Positions 9,377 to 17,921 of a stretch of DNA of 64,000 nucleotides are shown here, piece by piece. Position numbers and translations under genes: made by a program. Origin of the DNA: Sediminibacterium magnilacihabitans (GTDB lineage: Bacteria > Bacteroidota > Bacteroidia > Chitinophagales > Chitinophagaceae). The notes below the pieces were generated by a model, which searched no databases, was not told where the DNA came from, and worked only from the letters and a program-made list of their open reading frames with translations. The DNA is taken from NCBI GenBank assembly GCA_002973575.1, contig PVEQ01000018.1, positions 1-64,000 on the forward strand, written 5' to 3'. How positions within the stretch are numbered: position 1 is the stretch's first letter; each line of letters begins with the position of its first letter.

Positions 9377-10054
9377 TTATCTAAAATTGTACAGGCCTAC
9401 CTGTTTTTTTCTCATCCGGAAGCGGATGAAGTCCTGCTCAGCAGTAAAGTGGAGATATATATTTCTTTTTATTACTTCGCCAAAGCTGGCTCCTGGTAGT
9501 GTTCCATAAGAGTGGCCTGGAAATATCCTGGCATCTGAATTCAATGATTCCTTGATGCGTTTGAGGGAAGCAAACATTTCTTCTGCTGATCCACTATCAT
9601 TCACATAACAGGTACCGCAGCCTTCAATGAATAGAGTATCCCCTGTAAAAAGCGAATTGTTTGCGAAATAACAGATGCTTCCTTTGGTATGGCCGGGCGT
9701 CCACCAGGGATCAATCTTCAAATTCCTGCCGAGGCAGATGGTTTCCTCGGTACGTATAGCTTCGAGAACAGGGCCAGTAAAAGAACAAAGTTCTATTTCA
9801 TGAACATGAATGAATACCGGAACTTTATATAAACTTTGGATAACAGCGGCCAGGTTCGAATGATCCTCATGACTATGAGTAAGCAATACACCTTTCAGGA
9901 TTAACCTTTCTTTTTTTATTTTTTGAATGATAGTGGATAGTTCCCAGGCAGGATCAATTATAACGGCTTCCGCAGTTTCTTTATCAATAATGAAATAGCT
10001 AAAATTTTTCCAGGTACCATGACATACTTTGAGAGGAATAATGGGATCGTCCAC
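9377..10054 (-). CDS. MBL-fold hydrolase (glyoxalase II-like)
   Basis: This protein of 225 aa is a complete metallo-beta-lactamase-fold hydrolase: THSHEDHSN with H60, H62, D64 and H65, then TPGHTKGSICYF, FTGDTLF and a final PGHSYG. These are the ligands of the dinuclear zinc/iron site of hydroxyacylglutathione hydrolases. Stand-alone MBL proteins in polyketide clusters can act as thioesterases that clear or release acyl carrier proteins. It lies 5 bp after the transferase gene, so such a thioester-processing role is my preferred inference. A plain glyoxalase II is the alternative. Confidence 0.8.
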   Translation of the reverse strand: MDDPIIPLKVCHGTWKNFSYFIIDKETAEAVIIDPAWELSTIIQKIKKERLILKGVLLTHSHEDHSNLAAVIQSLYKVPVFIHVHEIELCSFTGPVLEAIRTEETICLGRNLKIDPWWTPGHTKGSICYFANNSLFTGDTLFIEGCGTCYVNDSGSAEEMFASLKRIKESLNSDARIFPGHSYGTLPGASFGEVIKRNIYLHFTAEQDFIRFRMRKKQVGLYNFR

Positions 10055-10059
10055 CTTAT

Positions 10060-10914
10060 TTAGTTATTAAGTTTTGCCTTTACGATCTGCTCCGTCAGTT
10101 TAGTCAGCACGTTGCCCGGCCCTATTTCTTCAAACAGCAATGCACCACTATTCATCAGATATTCCATAGAGTCCAACCATCTTACTGGGGAGGTGATCTG
10201 CTTGCATAGGTTGTTATATAAACTCGTTTCGGTATAATTCATTGCTGTATAGTTTGACATTACGGTTATTTTAGGTACCGAAAATTTGAATTGGCCAATA
10301 AAGGAAGTGAATTCGTCGCCTGCTTCCGCCATAAGCGGAGAATGGAAGGCGCCACTTACATTCAGCGGGATGTAAGTAATCTTTTCTGCATTAAAAACTT
10401 TTTCTGCTTCCGTAACCGATTCTTCGGGCCCTGAGATAACATGCTGATATGGCGCGTTCAGGTTGGCAATGGTTATCGTCTCAAATGATCCATTTCTAAG
10501 GAACTCTCTGACCTTGTCTATTGGTGCTCCAATGATAGCAGCCATTTTCCCTTTCCGCGCCTTACTCATTAGTTCAGCTCTCTTTTTTACCATTAACAAT
10601 CCAGTTTCAAAATCAAATACGCCGGCAGCCTGTAATGCATTGAACTCACCAAGGCTGTGCCCCATCAGGCAGTCCGGTTCTATACCTGTAACACAAATCT
10701 TTTCATGATAATGAAGTGCGTTCACTGTATAGAGCACTGGTTGTGTAATAGCAGTATTCGATAGTTGCCGATCCTTGTCTTCCAGGCAGAGTTGCTTTAC
10801 TGAATAGCCAAGAATTTCGTCTGCCTTTTCAACTAGGGAAGTGTGCCGGGAGAACAGATGGGCTCCCATACCCTTCTTTTGAGAGCCTTGGCCTGGGAAT
10901 GCATATACAATCAT
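10060..10914 (-). CDS. Trans-acting malonyl-CoA:ACP acyltransferase
   Basis: This protein of 284 aa is a free-standing FabD-like acyltransferase: FPGQGSQKKGMG at the start, catalytic GHSLGEF with Ser87, and GAFHSPLM with the active-site His and the AFHS context usual for malonyl specificity. None of the three KS-containing proteins in the cluster has an AT domain, so this enzyme most likely loads malonyl on all polyketide carrier proteins in trans. That makes the cluster a trans-AT system. Its start overlaps the HDO-cupin stop by 4 bp, so the two are translationally coupled. A proofreading acyl hydrolase paralogue is absent. Confidence 0.9.
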   Translation of the reverse strand: MIVYAFPGQGSQKKGMGAHLFSRHTSLVEKADEILGYSVKQLCLEDKDRQLSNTAITQPVLYTVNALHYHEKICVTGIEPDCLMGHSLGEFNALQAAGVFDFETGLLMVKKRAELMSKARKGKMAAIIGAPIDKVREFLRNGSFETITIANLNAPYQHVISGPEESVTEAEKVFNAEKITYIPLNVSGAFHSPLMAEAGDEFTSFIGQFKFSVPKITVMSNYTAMNYTETSLYNNLCKQITSPVRWLDSMEYLMNSGALLFEEIGPGNVLTKLTEQIVKAKLNN

Positions 10915-12071
10915 ACTTCTGCGACTTGATATGTTTTTCTATAACTTTCTTCTGAATTGCCTGGGAAGTTTCTGGTAAGATTGTAATCGGTCACACCTAA
11001 GAATACGAGTTCTTCATTTGGTGAGATATTAGTTGTCTGATGCTTTGACCAACGAGGAACAAGTAGGGAGTTTCCCGTTTGTACGGGAAACGATTTGCCA
11101 TCAATATAAACAATGCCCTGACCCCGCAGAATGTAGATGAAAGTTTCGTGCGCATGCTCATGCCTTTCGTTGCTTTTACCGCAGGGTATGTGTACTATCC
11201 TAGGATCAAGCACTTGACTAGGGAGCATAATTCGTTCCACGTTGAACTCAATATTGTTTTCCACTTCAGTGTTCCGATATAGCGGGGTGAGATGCTCGTC
11301 ATAGAGTAGATTGCCATCCTTGCCTGCTAACGATTGTCTGTCTAATATGCCATGAACGATAGGATTGATTTTTTTCAGATAAAGTTCTTTGCAAATATTG
11401 TTGAAGAAGTCTTTCCGCAATGTAAGAGCCGTGTCAACTGCCTTTCTTGCCGTCTCGAACCAGTTAGGCTGGTGTTGATACGAGCACAGCATATTTTCCA
11501 GTGTAAGCGCATGTTCATCGTCACATTCGACGTGCAGATGAAAAAACAGTAGTTTATCATCGGGTAAGCCTGCCTTCACCATTCCTTCAATGAGTATTTT
11601 ATACATTTCTGCAACAATGCCTTCGGTGCCTAGCGATAGAAATGCAGACCCATAAATAATGTCTGGACTGCGGCTTTCATTTAGATAGCTATTCATGAAC
11701 TGCTGTGTAAAGCTTTCATACCGAATGGCACTAAGATCTAATTCCAACACTTTTGTGAGAAATTCCCTAAATATCTCGGCATGCCGCTTCTCTGGCTCTT
11801 TCTCACCAGCTTCTTCCCAGAGATTTTCCGATAAATGAGCCCGCTGCAGATCATTCTCGCAGTTGGTCATTACAGCGGTTATATATCGCGTGAAGTTTTT
11901 ACAATATAGGTAATATTGCGAGAAAATATATCTAAAATCGTCCTTATTAAGGGTGCCTTCTTTACAAGCTTTAAAAAGGTCGTTATCCCAAAAAGTATGG
12001 GACTGCTGAAAATCGCGAAGCGCGTGATAGCCTGTTGTGATAGGCTGTCTGTCCAAGGTTTGTTTTTTCAT
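10911..12071 (-). CDS. Haem-oxygenase-like diiron oxygenase fused to a cupin
   Basis: This protein of 386 aa has two domains. Residues ~10-235 form a haem-oxygenase-like diiron (HDO) fold with the expected ligands: E86/E87 in NLWEEAG, H97, E150 or E155, and H180-x3-D184-x2-H187. Residues ~270-370 are a cupin: H304, H306 and H308 in NERHEHAHET, and H344 in VPRWSKHQTTN. The usual cupin Glu is Thr, leaving a three-His site. HDO plus three-His cupin is the arrangement of SznF, which N-hydroxylates a guanidine and rearranges it to an N-nitrosourea. Here a likely job is N-oxidation of the aryl amine or another tailoring oxidation; the substrate is inferred. The start codon lies only 12 bp from the IS end. 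Confidence 0.75.
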   Translation of the reverse strand: MKKQTLDRQPITTGYHALRDFQQSHTFWDNDLFKACKEGTLNKDDFRYIFSQYYLYCKNFTRYITAVMTNCENDLQRAHLSENLWEEAGEKEPEKRHAEIFREFLTKVLELDLSAIRYESFTQQFMNSYLNESRSPDIIYGSAFLSLGTEGIVAEMYKILIEGMVKAGLPDDKLLFFHLHVECDDEHALTLENMLCSYQHQPNWFETARKAVDTALTLRKDFFNNICKELYLKKINPIVHGILDRQSLAGKDGNLLYDEHLTPLYRNTEVENNIEFNVERIMLPSQVLDPRIVHIPCGKSNERHEHAHETFIYILRGQGIVYIDGKSFPVQTGNSLLVPRWSKHQTTNISPNEELVFLGVTDYNLTRNFPGNSEESYRKTYQVAEV

Positions 12072-12096
12072 GATTTTTTATTTACAGTAGGGTCGA

Positions 12097-12177
12097 AGAC
12101 TGGCGCACCGGCATCTCTGCCGTGTTTCCAATCTCCGCCACATCGAACGTAGCGTGCCGATTTCCAGCACTACGCTC
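12097..12177 (-). ncRNA. Group II intron domains V and VI
   Basis: Domain V (12177-12145 on the minus strand) is a 33-nt hairpin beginning GAGCGTAGTGCTGGAAATCG and closing CTACGTTC, carrying the AGC catalytic-triad position. Domain VI follows, with a 10-bp outer stem CGGAGATTGG / CCAGTCTTCG and an inner CACGGC/GCCGGTG helix. These support an intact ribozyme core. Confidence 0.8.
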
Positions 12178-12208
12178 TCCTAACAACTTCGCACCAGGGC
12201 CTATCCGC

Positions 12209-13507
12209 CTAACGTGCCGGGGGTACTTTCCATGAGGTTACCTTGAAGTCACTATATATGTTATAGTTAGCAAATAAACCTCTTGTACTCCATATCTTCC
12301 AACCGTAACCCTTCTTCTTTTTGGCTCTCATTAAGTGTCGTCGTATTTTTAGTTCCAGCCACCTCTTCACGTCGGCAAAGGTTCGTCCTGAGTTTCCTAC
12401 CCTGAAGTAGTTCACCCATCCCTTTAGTATAGGGTTAATGACGTCCCTTACTTTTGTGAGTGGTTGTGATACGTAGCATCTGAAGACTTCCTTTATCTTC
12501 TCCATCAGTTTCTTTTTGGCTTCCTTCTTGGGTTGATACAGTACTCCCCACTTTCCCGTTCGGGTTTTAATTTTCCTGTATTCAAAACCCAGAAAGCCAA
12601 ATGTTTCTCCTTTGTCCAGATTCAGGTATTTTGTCTTCTCTTCGTTGATCTCTACCTGTAGTTTCCCTAGTTCTTCCCGTAGTCGCCTGTTGACCTTTTC
12701 CCCTAACCTGTCGTTTTGGGGATGCCTGTTCACCAGTATGACTACATCATCTGCCCACCGGGCGTATTCCAGATGATTGTATCTCCCTTTGCTCCTGGTC
12801 ACTTCTTTTGCCCTTTCCAGCATCTTATCTACCTCATTCAAGTAGATGTTGCTCATCAACGGGGATAGTACTGATCCTTGTGGAATCCCCATTTTGCCGC
12901 TTACTTTCAACATCTGTTTCAGCAGGTGCATTACCCGATCGTCGTTGATCCGTTTGGCTACCTTCTCCAGCAGAATGCTGTGCTTTACCGTGTCAAAATA
13001 GGCCCGCAGGTCTAGATCTATTACCTTGGTCTTTTGGTCCACTACCGCCTGGGCTACCCGTTTGATGGCTTGATGGGCCGTCCGTTTGGGGCGATAGCCA
13101 TAGGAACCTTCCTGGAAGTCTGCTTCGAAAACTGGTTCTATGATCAACTTTAATGCTGCCTGTACTACCCTGTCCCTGATCGAACTGATACCTAATGTCC
13201 GCGTCTTGCCGTTTCCCTTCGGTATCTCCTTGATCCGGTTTCTCATCGGTTGGTACGTGCCGCCCTTTAATGATGCTTGTATATCCTGTAGGAATCCTTC
13301 TCTTCCTCTTTGCTCGATCTGGGCAAAGGTTTCGCCATCTATTCCTGGCGCTCCTCCATTTGCCTTGACCAGTTTGTAAGCTTCGCAGAGGGTTTTCATC
13401 TTCCACACATGAACATACATTCCCCAAAAACGATGGGTTGGTTCGGCCTTCGCCTTGATGTAGATCTTCCTTCTTAGTTCCTGCAATCTAATAGACGTTT
13501 TTGTCAT
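12209..13507 (-). CDS. ltrA: Group II intron reverse transcriptase/maturase
   Basis: This protein of 432 aa is an intron-encoded reverse transcriptase with RT blocks GAPGIDGE (52-59), YGYRPKRTAHQAI (136-148), VIDLDLRAYFD (D164/D166), GIPQGSVLSPLMSN (207-220) and YARWADDVVIL (D253, D254). A maturase X domain follows (KGWVNYFRVGNSG near 365). There is no HNH endonuclease domain after it, so insertion would be endonuclease-independent. It helps splicing and reverse-splices the intron. All catalytic aspartates are present, so it appears functional. Confidence 0.92.
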   Translation of the reverse strand: MTKTSIRLQELRRKIYIKAKAEPTHRFWGMYVHVWKMKTLCEAYKLVKANGGAPGIDGETFAQIEQRGREGFLQDIQASLKGGTYQPMRNRIKEIPKGNGKTRTLGISSIRDRVVQAALKLIIEPVFEADFQEGSYGYRPKRTAHQAIKRVAQAVVDQKTKVIDLDLRAYFDTVKHSILLEKVAKRINDDRVMHLLKQMLKVSGKMGIPQGSVLSPLMSNIYLNEVDKMLERAKEVTRSKGRYNHLEYARWADDVVILVNRHPQNDRLGEKVNRRLREELGKLQVEINEEKTKYLNLDKGETFGFLGFEYRKIKTRTGKWGVLYQPKKEAKKKLMEKIKEVFRCYVSQPLTKVRDVINPILKGWVNYFRVGNSGRTFADVKRWLELKIRRHLMRAKKKKGYGWKIWSTRGLFANYNIYSDFKVTSWKVPPAR

Positions 13508-14044
13508 TGTCGTCTTTGCCTCCCTTTTGTTAGAAGATTGTTGTTAGCAAGGGTACTTTGCTCTTTCGCCTTTCAGCGATTTCTTCGCTACTATTACCCT
13601 CTCCGACTCCCTCTCACCTTTCCTCTCCTTTCCCGTTTATTCGGTTATAGAGTTTACCTTGTTCCGGGATTTCTCCCGGGGTGAGGAGGGTCTCTCCAGT
13701 TGTGCGATATGTCCTTGTTTCCATGCTGTCGCTATCACCCCGCCAATGTGTCGTTTCCCGTTTCAGTCATTTTTTTTTTTTTTTCGGAGAGACATGCTGC
13801 CTTCGCTTGAACCATAAAAGCTCGGCCATTGGTGTCAACTACTAACGAGGCTACTTCTGCGTTCACTTCCATTACGGCCTGGAAACTCACTCACCATGCC
13901 CTGCATGGCTTTATCCGTAGGCTTCAAGAGCTTCATTTCTTCCACCCTTGCTACTTTGTTACGGGGATCTGACTTTTACCCCGGTGGGCCTGTATCCCAC
14001 TGAACACATCCACCTTATCTGGACGCACATAGTTCGGTAATTTT

Positions 14045-15253
14045 TTAAGCGGCGATACTTCCAATATCAAGGCATTGGTTGTAAAGCCGGGCTATTTTTC
14101 TACAACTCAGGTCTAATCCTAAGTTGGTAAAAATGGTTTCCGTCAAATATTTGTTGTAGAAGTACAATTTGATGTTACGCATCGAGAACGGCACTTCTTT
14201 TTTATTTGCAAGGGTGGCCCACAAAGTCAATTTGGCCGTGCTTACACTTCCCAGGGCCATATTAAAATGATAATGCAGCTTCTTTTCATCCCTTGCCTGG
14301 CAATCTTCCAATCCTCCATGTTGTTTAGCATCTCGGATCAAAAACTCAATCTGGAACCGAAGCCGGTAATACCGAACCAGCTTTTCCCCGCTTAGTTCCT
14401 TATCGGTCGATAGTAATACCTCATAACCGCTACCTGCAACTTTTTCCAGGTAGACCACTTTTACCTGTTGCTTCAGTGTTACACAATACAAGATCCGTTC
14501 ATAACCCGTTATCTCCTCTGTTTGGTAGCATTTCCTCCATTTGCGTTTGTCTATCTGCTCCAGATTTATCTTATCTCCATACAGCCTGGGCCTGCCACGA
14601 CCCTTTGAGCTTACCCCTCTATATACTTCCCGCAGATTCCCGTCACTGCGCATCTTGGTAATCACCTCAAAACCTTCTTTTCGCATTGGCCCTATAAAAG
14701 TCGACTTCATGAAATACCCGTCCACCGCCATATACCGGCTGATCGATAAGAGTTTATCTGCCTGCTCCTTTAGCATCGATACATACTGCTCTATCCGGCT
14801 CTTTGTTTTATTAGGACTCGTTTGTTTAGCCAGCAAATGATACGCCGTACCATCCGCTACATCTATACTACCCAAACAGCCTATCTCCAATCCTTTTTCT
14901 GACCGCTGTGCCTTACCATTCCAATACCTCCCCAATCCATAGGTATGCTTCCCGCTTTTACAGATAAAGGATGGATCAAATACCAGTACCCTCTCCCTCG
15001 ACTCTTTGCCTGACAACATCGATATGAATAAACTCATAAAATCAAACCCTTTCAAAAACTGCAACCGGAACGTTTGCTCACTTAATGAACTGAATCTACC
15101 CATGTTTAAAAAGTTAATCCGACCCGGGACTGTCCACATTACCTCAAATAAAGTGGATAAAAATCGCTCCTGTGGCTTCTTGATGCCACTTACTTGTTGC
15201 AACTTAGCTCCTATGAAGCCTAGTGCTTTTGAAAAGGGGTTTGCTATTTTCAC
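14045..15253 (-). CDS. IS4-family DDE transposase
   Basis: This protein of 402 aa has a DDE layout: VFDPSFICKSG (first Asp), YMAVDGYF (second Asp), and RYYRLRFQIEFLIRDAKQHG with the Y-x2-R-x3-E-x6-K signature of IS4-type enzymes. The 5' region contains an intact N-terminus, and the frame is unbroken. It fills most of the 1.3-kb IS. Its stop lies 16 bp from the intron junction, so the intron leaves it intact, but the intron breaks the left terminal repeat, which may affect transposition. Confidence 0.9.
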   Translation of the reverse strand: MKIANPFSKALGFIGAKLQQVSGIKKPQERFLSTLFEVMWTVPGRINFLNMGRFSSLSEQTFRLQFLKGFDFMSLFISMLSGKESRERVLVFDPSFICKSGKHTYGLGRYWNGKAQRSEKGLEIGCLGSIDVADGTAYHLLAKQTSPNKTKSRIEQYVSMLKEQADKLLSISRYMAVDGYFMKSTFIGPMRKEGFEVITKMRSDGNLREVYRGVSSKGRGRPRLYGDKINLEQIDKRKWRKCYQTEEITGYERILYCVTLKQQVKVVYLEKVAGSGYEVLLSTDKELSGEKLVRYYRLRFQIEFLIRDAKQHGGLEDCQARDEKKLHYHFNMALGSVSTAKLTLWATLANKKEVPFSMRNIKLYFYNKYLTETIFTNLGLDLSCRKIARLYNQCLDIGSIAA

Positions 15254-15440
15254 ACATAACTAATCCCTTTTCTTTTACCTTTTATTGTGTCTGACTTCGC
15301 CTCATCCCAAATTTTTACCGGACTATTGTATTTAAATATTTAATAATATTTGAAGACCTGCTATGCATTTAAACATATGCATGCAATAATTTGAATGTAA
15401 TTAATATAAAATGATCCGTAGTAGACAGATCAATGCTAGA

Positions 15441-16061
15441 TCAGGGAATAAACTTTTTTTTGTATTCCTTATAGGTTCTGGGGCCTTTATTGGTTCTAAT
15501 CTTTTTCCAAGCTGTGGCAGCATCTTTAATTGACTTACCTTTATTTTGCTTATCATCCAAGAAGTCGCGAGTAAACTGATTGTACTCCCATGTTTTCATA
15601 ATCGGAGCCTTATAGTTTTTATCCTTTCTACGCTCAAATTCGGCTTGCCACTCTTCGGCAAGATTACTGTAAGTAAGGCCACGGTCGCGATTTGCCTTGA
15701 TATATGCCTGTAAATGGGCCGTAAAATGAAAATGCGAACCTATTATAGATTTGAAAAACTCGCGAGTTTCTTCATTACAGCGGTAGGTTTCATCAACAGG
15801 TGTACTAAGCGTAAGCGGCCCTGTTCTTTGGAAAGAAAAAGCTGGTTTATTGGATGGTTTTTTTTTCGGAACCGTGCCTGTTTTAAGGAACTGCTCTATG
15901 CGTACGCACAGTTCATGCTTCATTCCATGCGTAGGAATATCATGGCTGGCGCAAAACTTCATAAGTTCATTTTTATACCAGTAAAAATTCCTGAAATCCG
16001 AAACTGAGATACTTGATGTAAGTACCGGGCGGCGTGTTTTTACAGGCATGGGCTTAGTCAA
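15441..16061 (-). CDS. SAP domain / DUF6434 protein
   Basis: This protein of 206 aa has an N-terminal SAP-like helix pair (SVSDFRNFYWYKNELMKFC, then HDIPTHGMKHELCVRIEQFL, residues ~20-60), a Pro/Lys linker, and a C-terminal DUF6434-like part (TREFFKSIIGSHFHFTAHLQ, then WKKIRTNKGPRTYKEYKKKF). SAP modules bind DNA, and these proteins are common, uncharacterised Bacteroidota genes. It overlaps the upstream GyrI-like gene by 4 bp. A link to the biosynthesis is not evident; it may be a passenger between the MATE exporter and the IS. Confidence 0.7.
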   Translation of the reverse strand: MTKPMPVKTRRPVLTSSISVSDFRNFYWYKNELMKFCASHDIPTHGMKHELCVRIEQFLKTGTVPKKKPSNKPAFSFQRTGPLTLSTPVDETYRCNEETREFFKSIIGSHFHFTAHLQAYIKANRDRGLTYSNLAEEWQAEFERRKDKNYKAPIMKTWEYNQFTRDFLDDKQNKGKSIKDAATAWKKIRTNKGPRTYKEYKKKFIP

Positions 16062-16501
16062 TTTTCAACCGCTACGTAAATTTTTACGGAATTGCCTTGT
16101 ATGATCTCAAAGTCGCCCGTAAAGGTTCGTTTCAGGTCTTTATTCTTCCATATTTCCTGCCAGGCGTCTTTGATTTTATCAGGGCCATTCACATCGAAAA
16201 CTGCATAGGTAGCCATTGGGATCATTTTCTCAGACATGCCTTCGGGAAGCCGGCTCCCGTCATCTACTCTTGTGCCCAGCATGAGAGTGTAATGGCCCGA
16301 GGCATCACTGTCGTAATCGTAATACGCTTCATAAATCGGGCGGTCCTGAGTGTTACCAAGCAGCTGTTGCAATACTCCTTCTTTGAAAAATCGTTCCCAT
16401 AACTGAGGTATTTGTTGAAGGCTTTCTTCAGTATTATTCATTCTTACTGAAATGCCTCCCAGCCGGAACTGATTCATTTTTATTGTTTGGCTTTGTTGCA
16501 T
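16058..16501 (-). CDS. GyrI-like effector-binding domain protein
   Basis: This protein of 147 aa matches the single-domain GyrI-like/AraC effector-binding fold: FRLGGISVRMNN near the start, LWERFFKEGV, a YEAYYDYDSDASGHYTLMLG core, and a final GDFEIIQGNSVKIYVAVEN strand. Stand-alone members bind small, often cationic or aromatic compounds, and some hydrolyse or sequester cyclopropanoid and drug-like molecules. Its place 60 bp after the MATE exporter suggests product binding or self-protection, but that is inference. It overlaps the SAP gene by 4 bp. Confidence 0.7.
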   Translation of the reverse strand: MQQSQTIKMNQFRLGGISVRMNNTEESLQQIPQLWERFFKEGVLQQLLGNTQDRPIYEAYYDYDSDASGHYTLMLGTRVDDGSRLPEGMSEKMIPMATYAVFDVNGPDKIKDAWQEIWKNKDLKRTFTGDFEIIQGNSVKIYVAVEN

Positions 16502-16561
16502 GCGAGCAGTTTATAGACGACTATGTAAAATACTATTTTTTAAAAAAATCAGTCAGTTTTT

Positions 16562-17905
16562 TTAAACGAGGCGATAGTTGACCCATTTCCCTGTTGACCA
16601 TCTCCAATAATTGACGGACGCCCGTAAGATTTCGTCAATCAGCAGCCCTATCCACAAGCCGACTACTCCGTATCCCATTATAATACCAATAAAATAAGCG
16701 CTGGGTATGGCAACAAGCCAAGTAGCCCCCAAACCTATGTAGGTAGATACCCGTGCATCTCCGGCTGCTTTAAGAGAATAGCTGGTGATTGTACTGACAG
16801 CACGTACTGGTTCGATCAGAATCGCAAGAAAGAGAATACCGGTCCCCAATTCTATTATGATGTCATTAGTCGTAAACAATTTCATCAGAGGGATGCTAAA
16901 AACAAACAGCAGTATAGCAATACTAAGATTGCCTGTCACTCCCTTACGAATATTTGATACCAGCATTCGGTTTGCTTCCGAAAACATACCCGCGCCTACC
17001 CGATAAGCTACCAACACCTGGTTTCCGATGGCAATAGCCGATGCCCAGCAAATACTTAGGGTGATAAGGCTCATCGTGTAGATTCTTGCTGCCATAGCCG
17101 TATCCCCCAACCTGACTGTGAACACCGATATCATTAACATACCTAACTCGGCTGAAATAGGTTCCAGCAAAGAAGGAAGGCCAATAGCAAGAATTGGCTT
17201 TCTGTATTCTGCGAATCGCTGCGAAAATCGTTTCCAATGAAACCTCAGTCTAAACCTAAAGTGTACCACACACATAATGAATATCACGCTAACTACCTGT
17301 GAAAGGATTGTGGAAATTATCACCCCCATTAAGCCAATTTTTGGAAGGTTGAACCATTGCAGCAAAAAGGCAAGATTCAGTATAATGTTGACAACGTTGC
17401 CTAAAAAGGCATTGTACATATTCCATATAGTCTTTCCTTGCGAAGTAGTAACGGAAGTATAACCTGTTTTTATAGCAATCAGCAGAAGGGCAATGGAAAT
17501 GTATTTAAGGTAAGTGCCTGCAATTGAAAGAGCTTCTCCCTGTAAAGAAAGTAGGCGACCGACAGGCCATGCAAGGAAGAAAAGCAGCAGTGCAACAACA
17601 ACACCAAGAAATGTATTAATGACAATGGCACTCATGTAAGTTAATGCCAGCTTATCATTTTCTCCCGCACCCAAATATTGGCCCGCCACATTACTGCCTG
17701 CCTGCGCCAGCATCATGAACGATATCACGAATATCATGAAAATGGGAATGGTTGCTCCTACGCTGCCTGCAGCCAAATCAGAAATACGGCTCACAAAAAT
17801 AGAATCTGTAAAAAAGAAGGAAAACGTAAGGAAGAACTCGATAAAGACCGGAATCGCTATCTTCCAAACAGTGAGTTTAAATAAGGGATTGTCTGTACTA
17901 TTCAT
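16562..17905 (-). CDS. MATE-family efflux transporter
   Basis: This protein of 447 aa is predicted to have twelve membrane spans in two homologous bundles, beginning MNSTDNPLFKLTVWKIAIPV. Typical MATE features include FFFTDSIFVSRISDLAAGSVG in the first bundle and ASAIAIGNQVLVAYRVGAG in the second. MATE proteins export drugs or metabolites in exchange for Na+ or H+. It starts 16 bp after the stop of the HpaB-type gene, inside the operon, so it is the most likely exporter of the cluster product across the inner membrane. Confidence 0.9.
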   Translation of the reverse strand: MNSTDNPLFKLTVWKIAIPVFIEFFLTFSFFFTDSIFVSRISDLAAGSVGATIPIFMIFVISFMMLAQAGSNVAGQYLGAGENDKLALTYMSAIVINTFLGVVVALLLFFLAWPVGRLLSLQGEALSIAGTYLKYISIALLLIAIKTGYTSVTTSQGKTIWNMYNAFLGNVVNIILNLAFLLQWFNLPKIGLMGVIISTILSQVVSVIFIMCVVHFRFRLRFHWKRFSQRFAEYRKPILAIGLPSLLEPISAELGMLMISVFTVRLGDTAMAARIYTMSLITLSICWASAIAIGNQVLVAYRVGAGMFSEANRMLVSNIRKGVTGNLSIAILLFVFSIPLMKLFTTNDIIIELGTGILFLAILIEPVRAVSTITSYSLKAAGDARVSTYIGLGATWLVAIPSAYFIGIIMGYGVVGLWIGLLIDEILRASVNYWRWSTGKWVNYRLV

Positions 17906-17921
17906 TGGATTTAGTTTTAAG

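Larger units (their letters stand above)
12087..14028 (-). mobile_element. Group II intron (1.94 kb)
   Basis: The intron starts at 14028 with GTGCGTCCAG, the standard group II 5' end, and finishes at 12087 with CGACCCTAC. Its reverse transcriptase ORF lies in domain IV (12209-13507). Domains I-III occupy about 13508-14028. Joining the flanks restores CCGAACTAT|TGTA, which matches the intact opposite IS end CCGGACTATTGTA. That fixes both splice sites independently. Confidence 0.85.
12084..15329 (-). mobile_element. IS4-like insertion sequence containing a group II intron
   Basis: Imperfect terminal inverted repeats ACAATAGTTCGGTAA (left, split after ACA by the intron: 12084-12086 plus 14029 onward) and ACAATAGTCCGGTAA (right, on the minus strand from 15329) bound the element. 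A 4-bp ATTT direct repeat flanks it (12080-12083 and 15330-15333). Without the intron the IS is about 1.30 kb. It sits 12 bp upstream of the HDO-cupin start codon and splits the cluster into two halves. The 4-bp duplication is short enough to be coincidence. Confidence 0.75.

Noticed and set aside
10911..12071. TenA/thiaminase-type enzyme
   Set aside because: The helical fold is similar, but the HxxxDxxH and second-sphere Glu/His ligands plus the fused cupin point to the HDO oxygenase group.
12993..13427. 144-aa ORF inside the intron
   Set aside because: Out-of-frame shadow of the reverse transcriptase.
12209..13507. Retron or diversity-generating RT
   Set aside because: Group II 5' and 3' ends, domain V and the maturase X region are present, and there is no template/variable repeat.
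13769..13784. T-run as a terminator
   Set aside because: It lies inside intron domains I-III with no adjacent GC hairpin in the right orientation.
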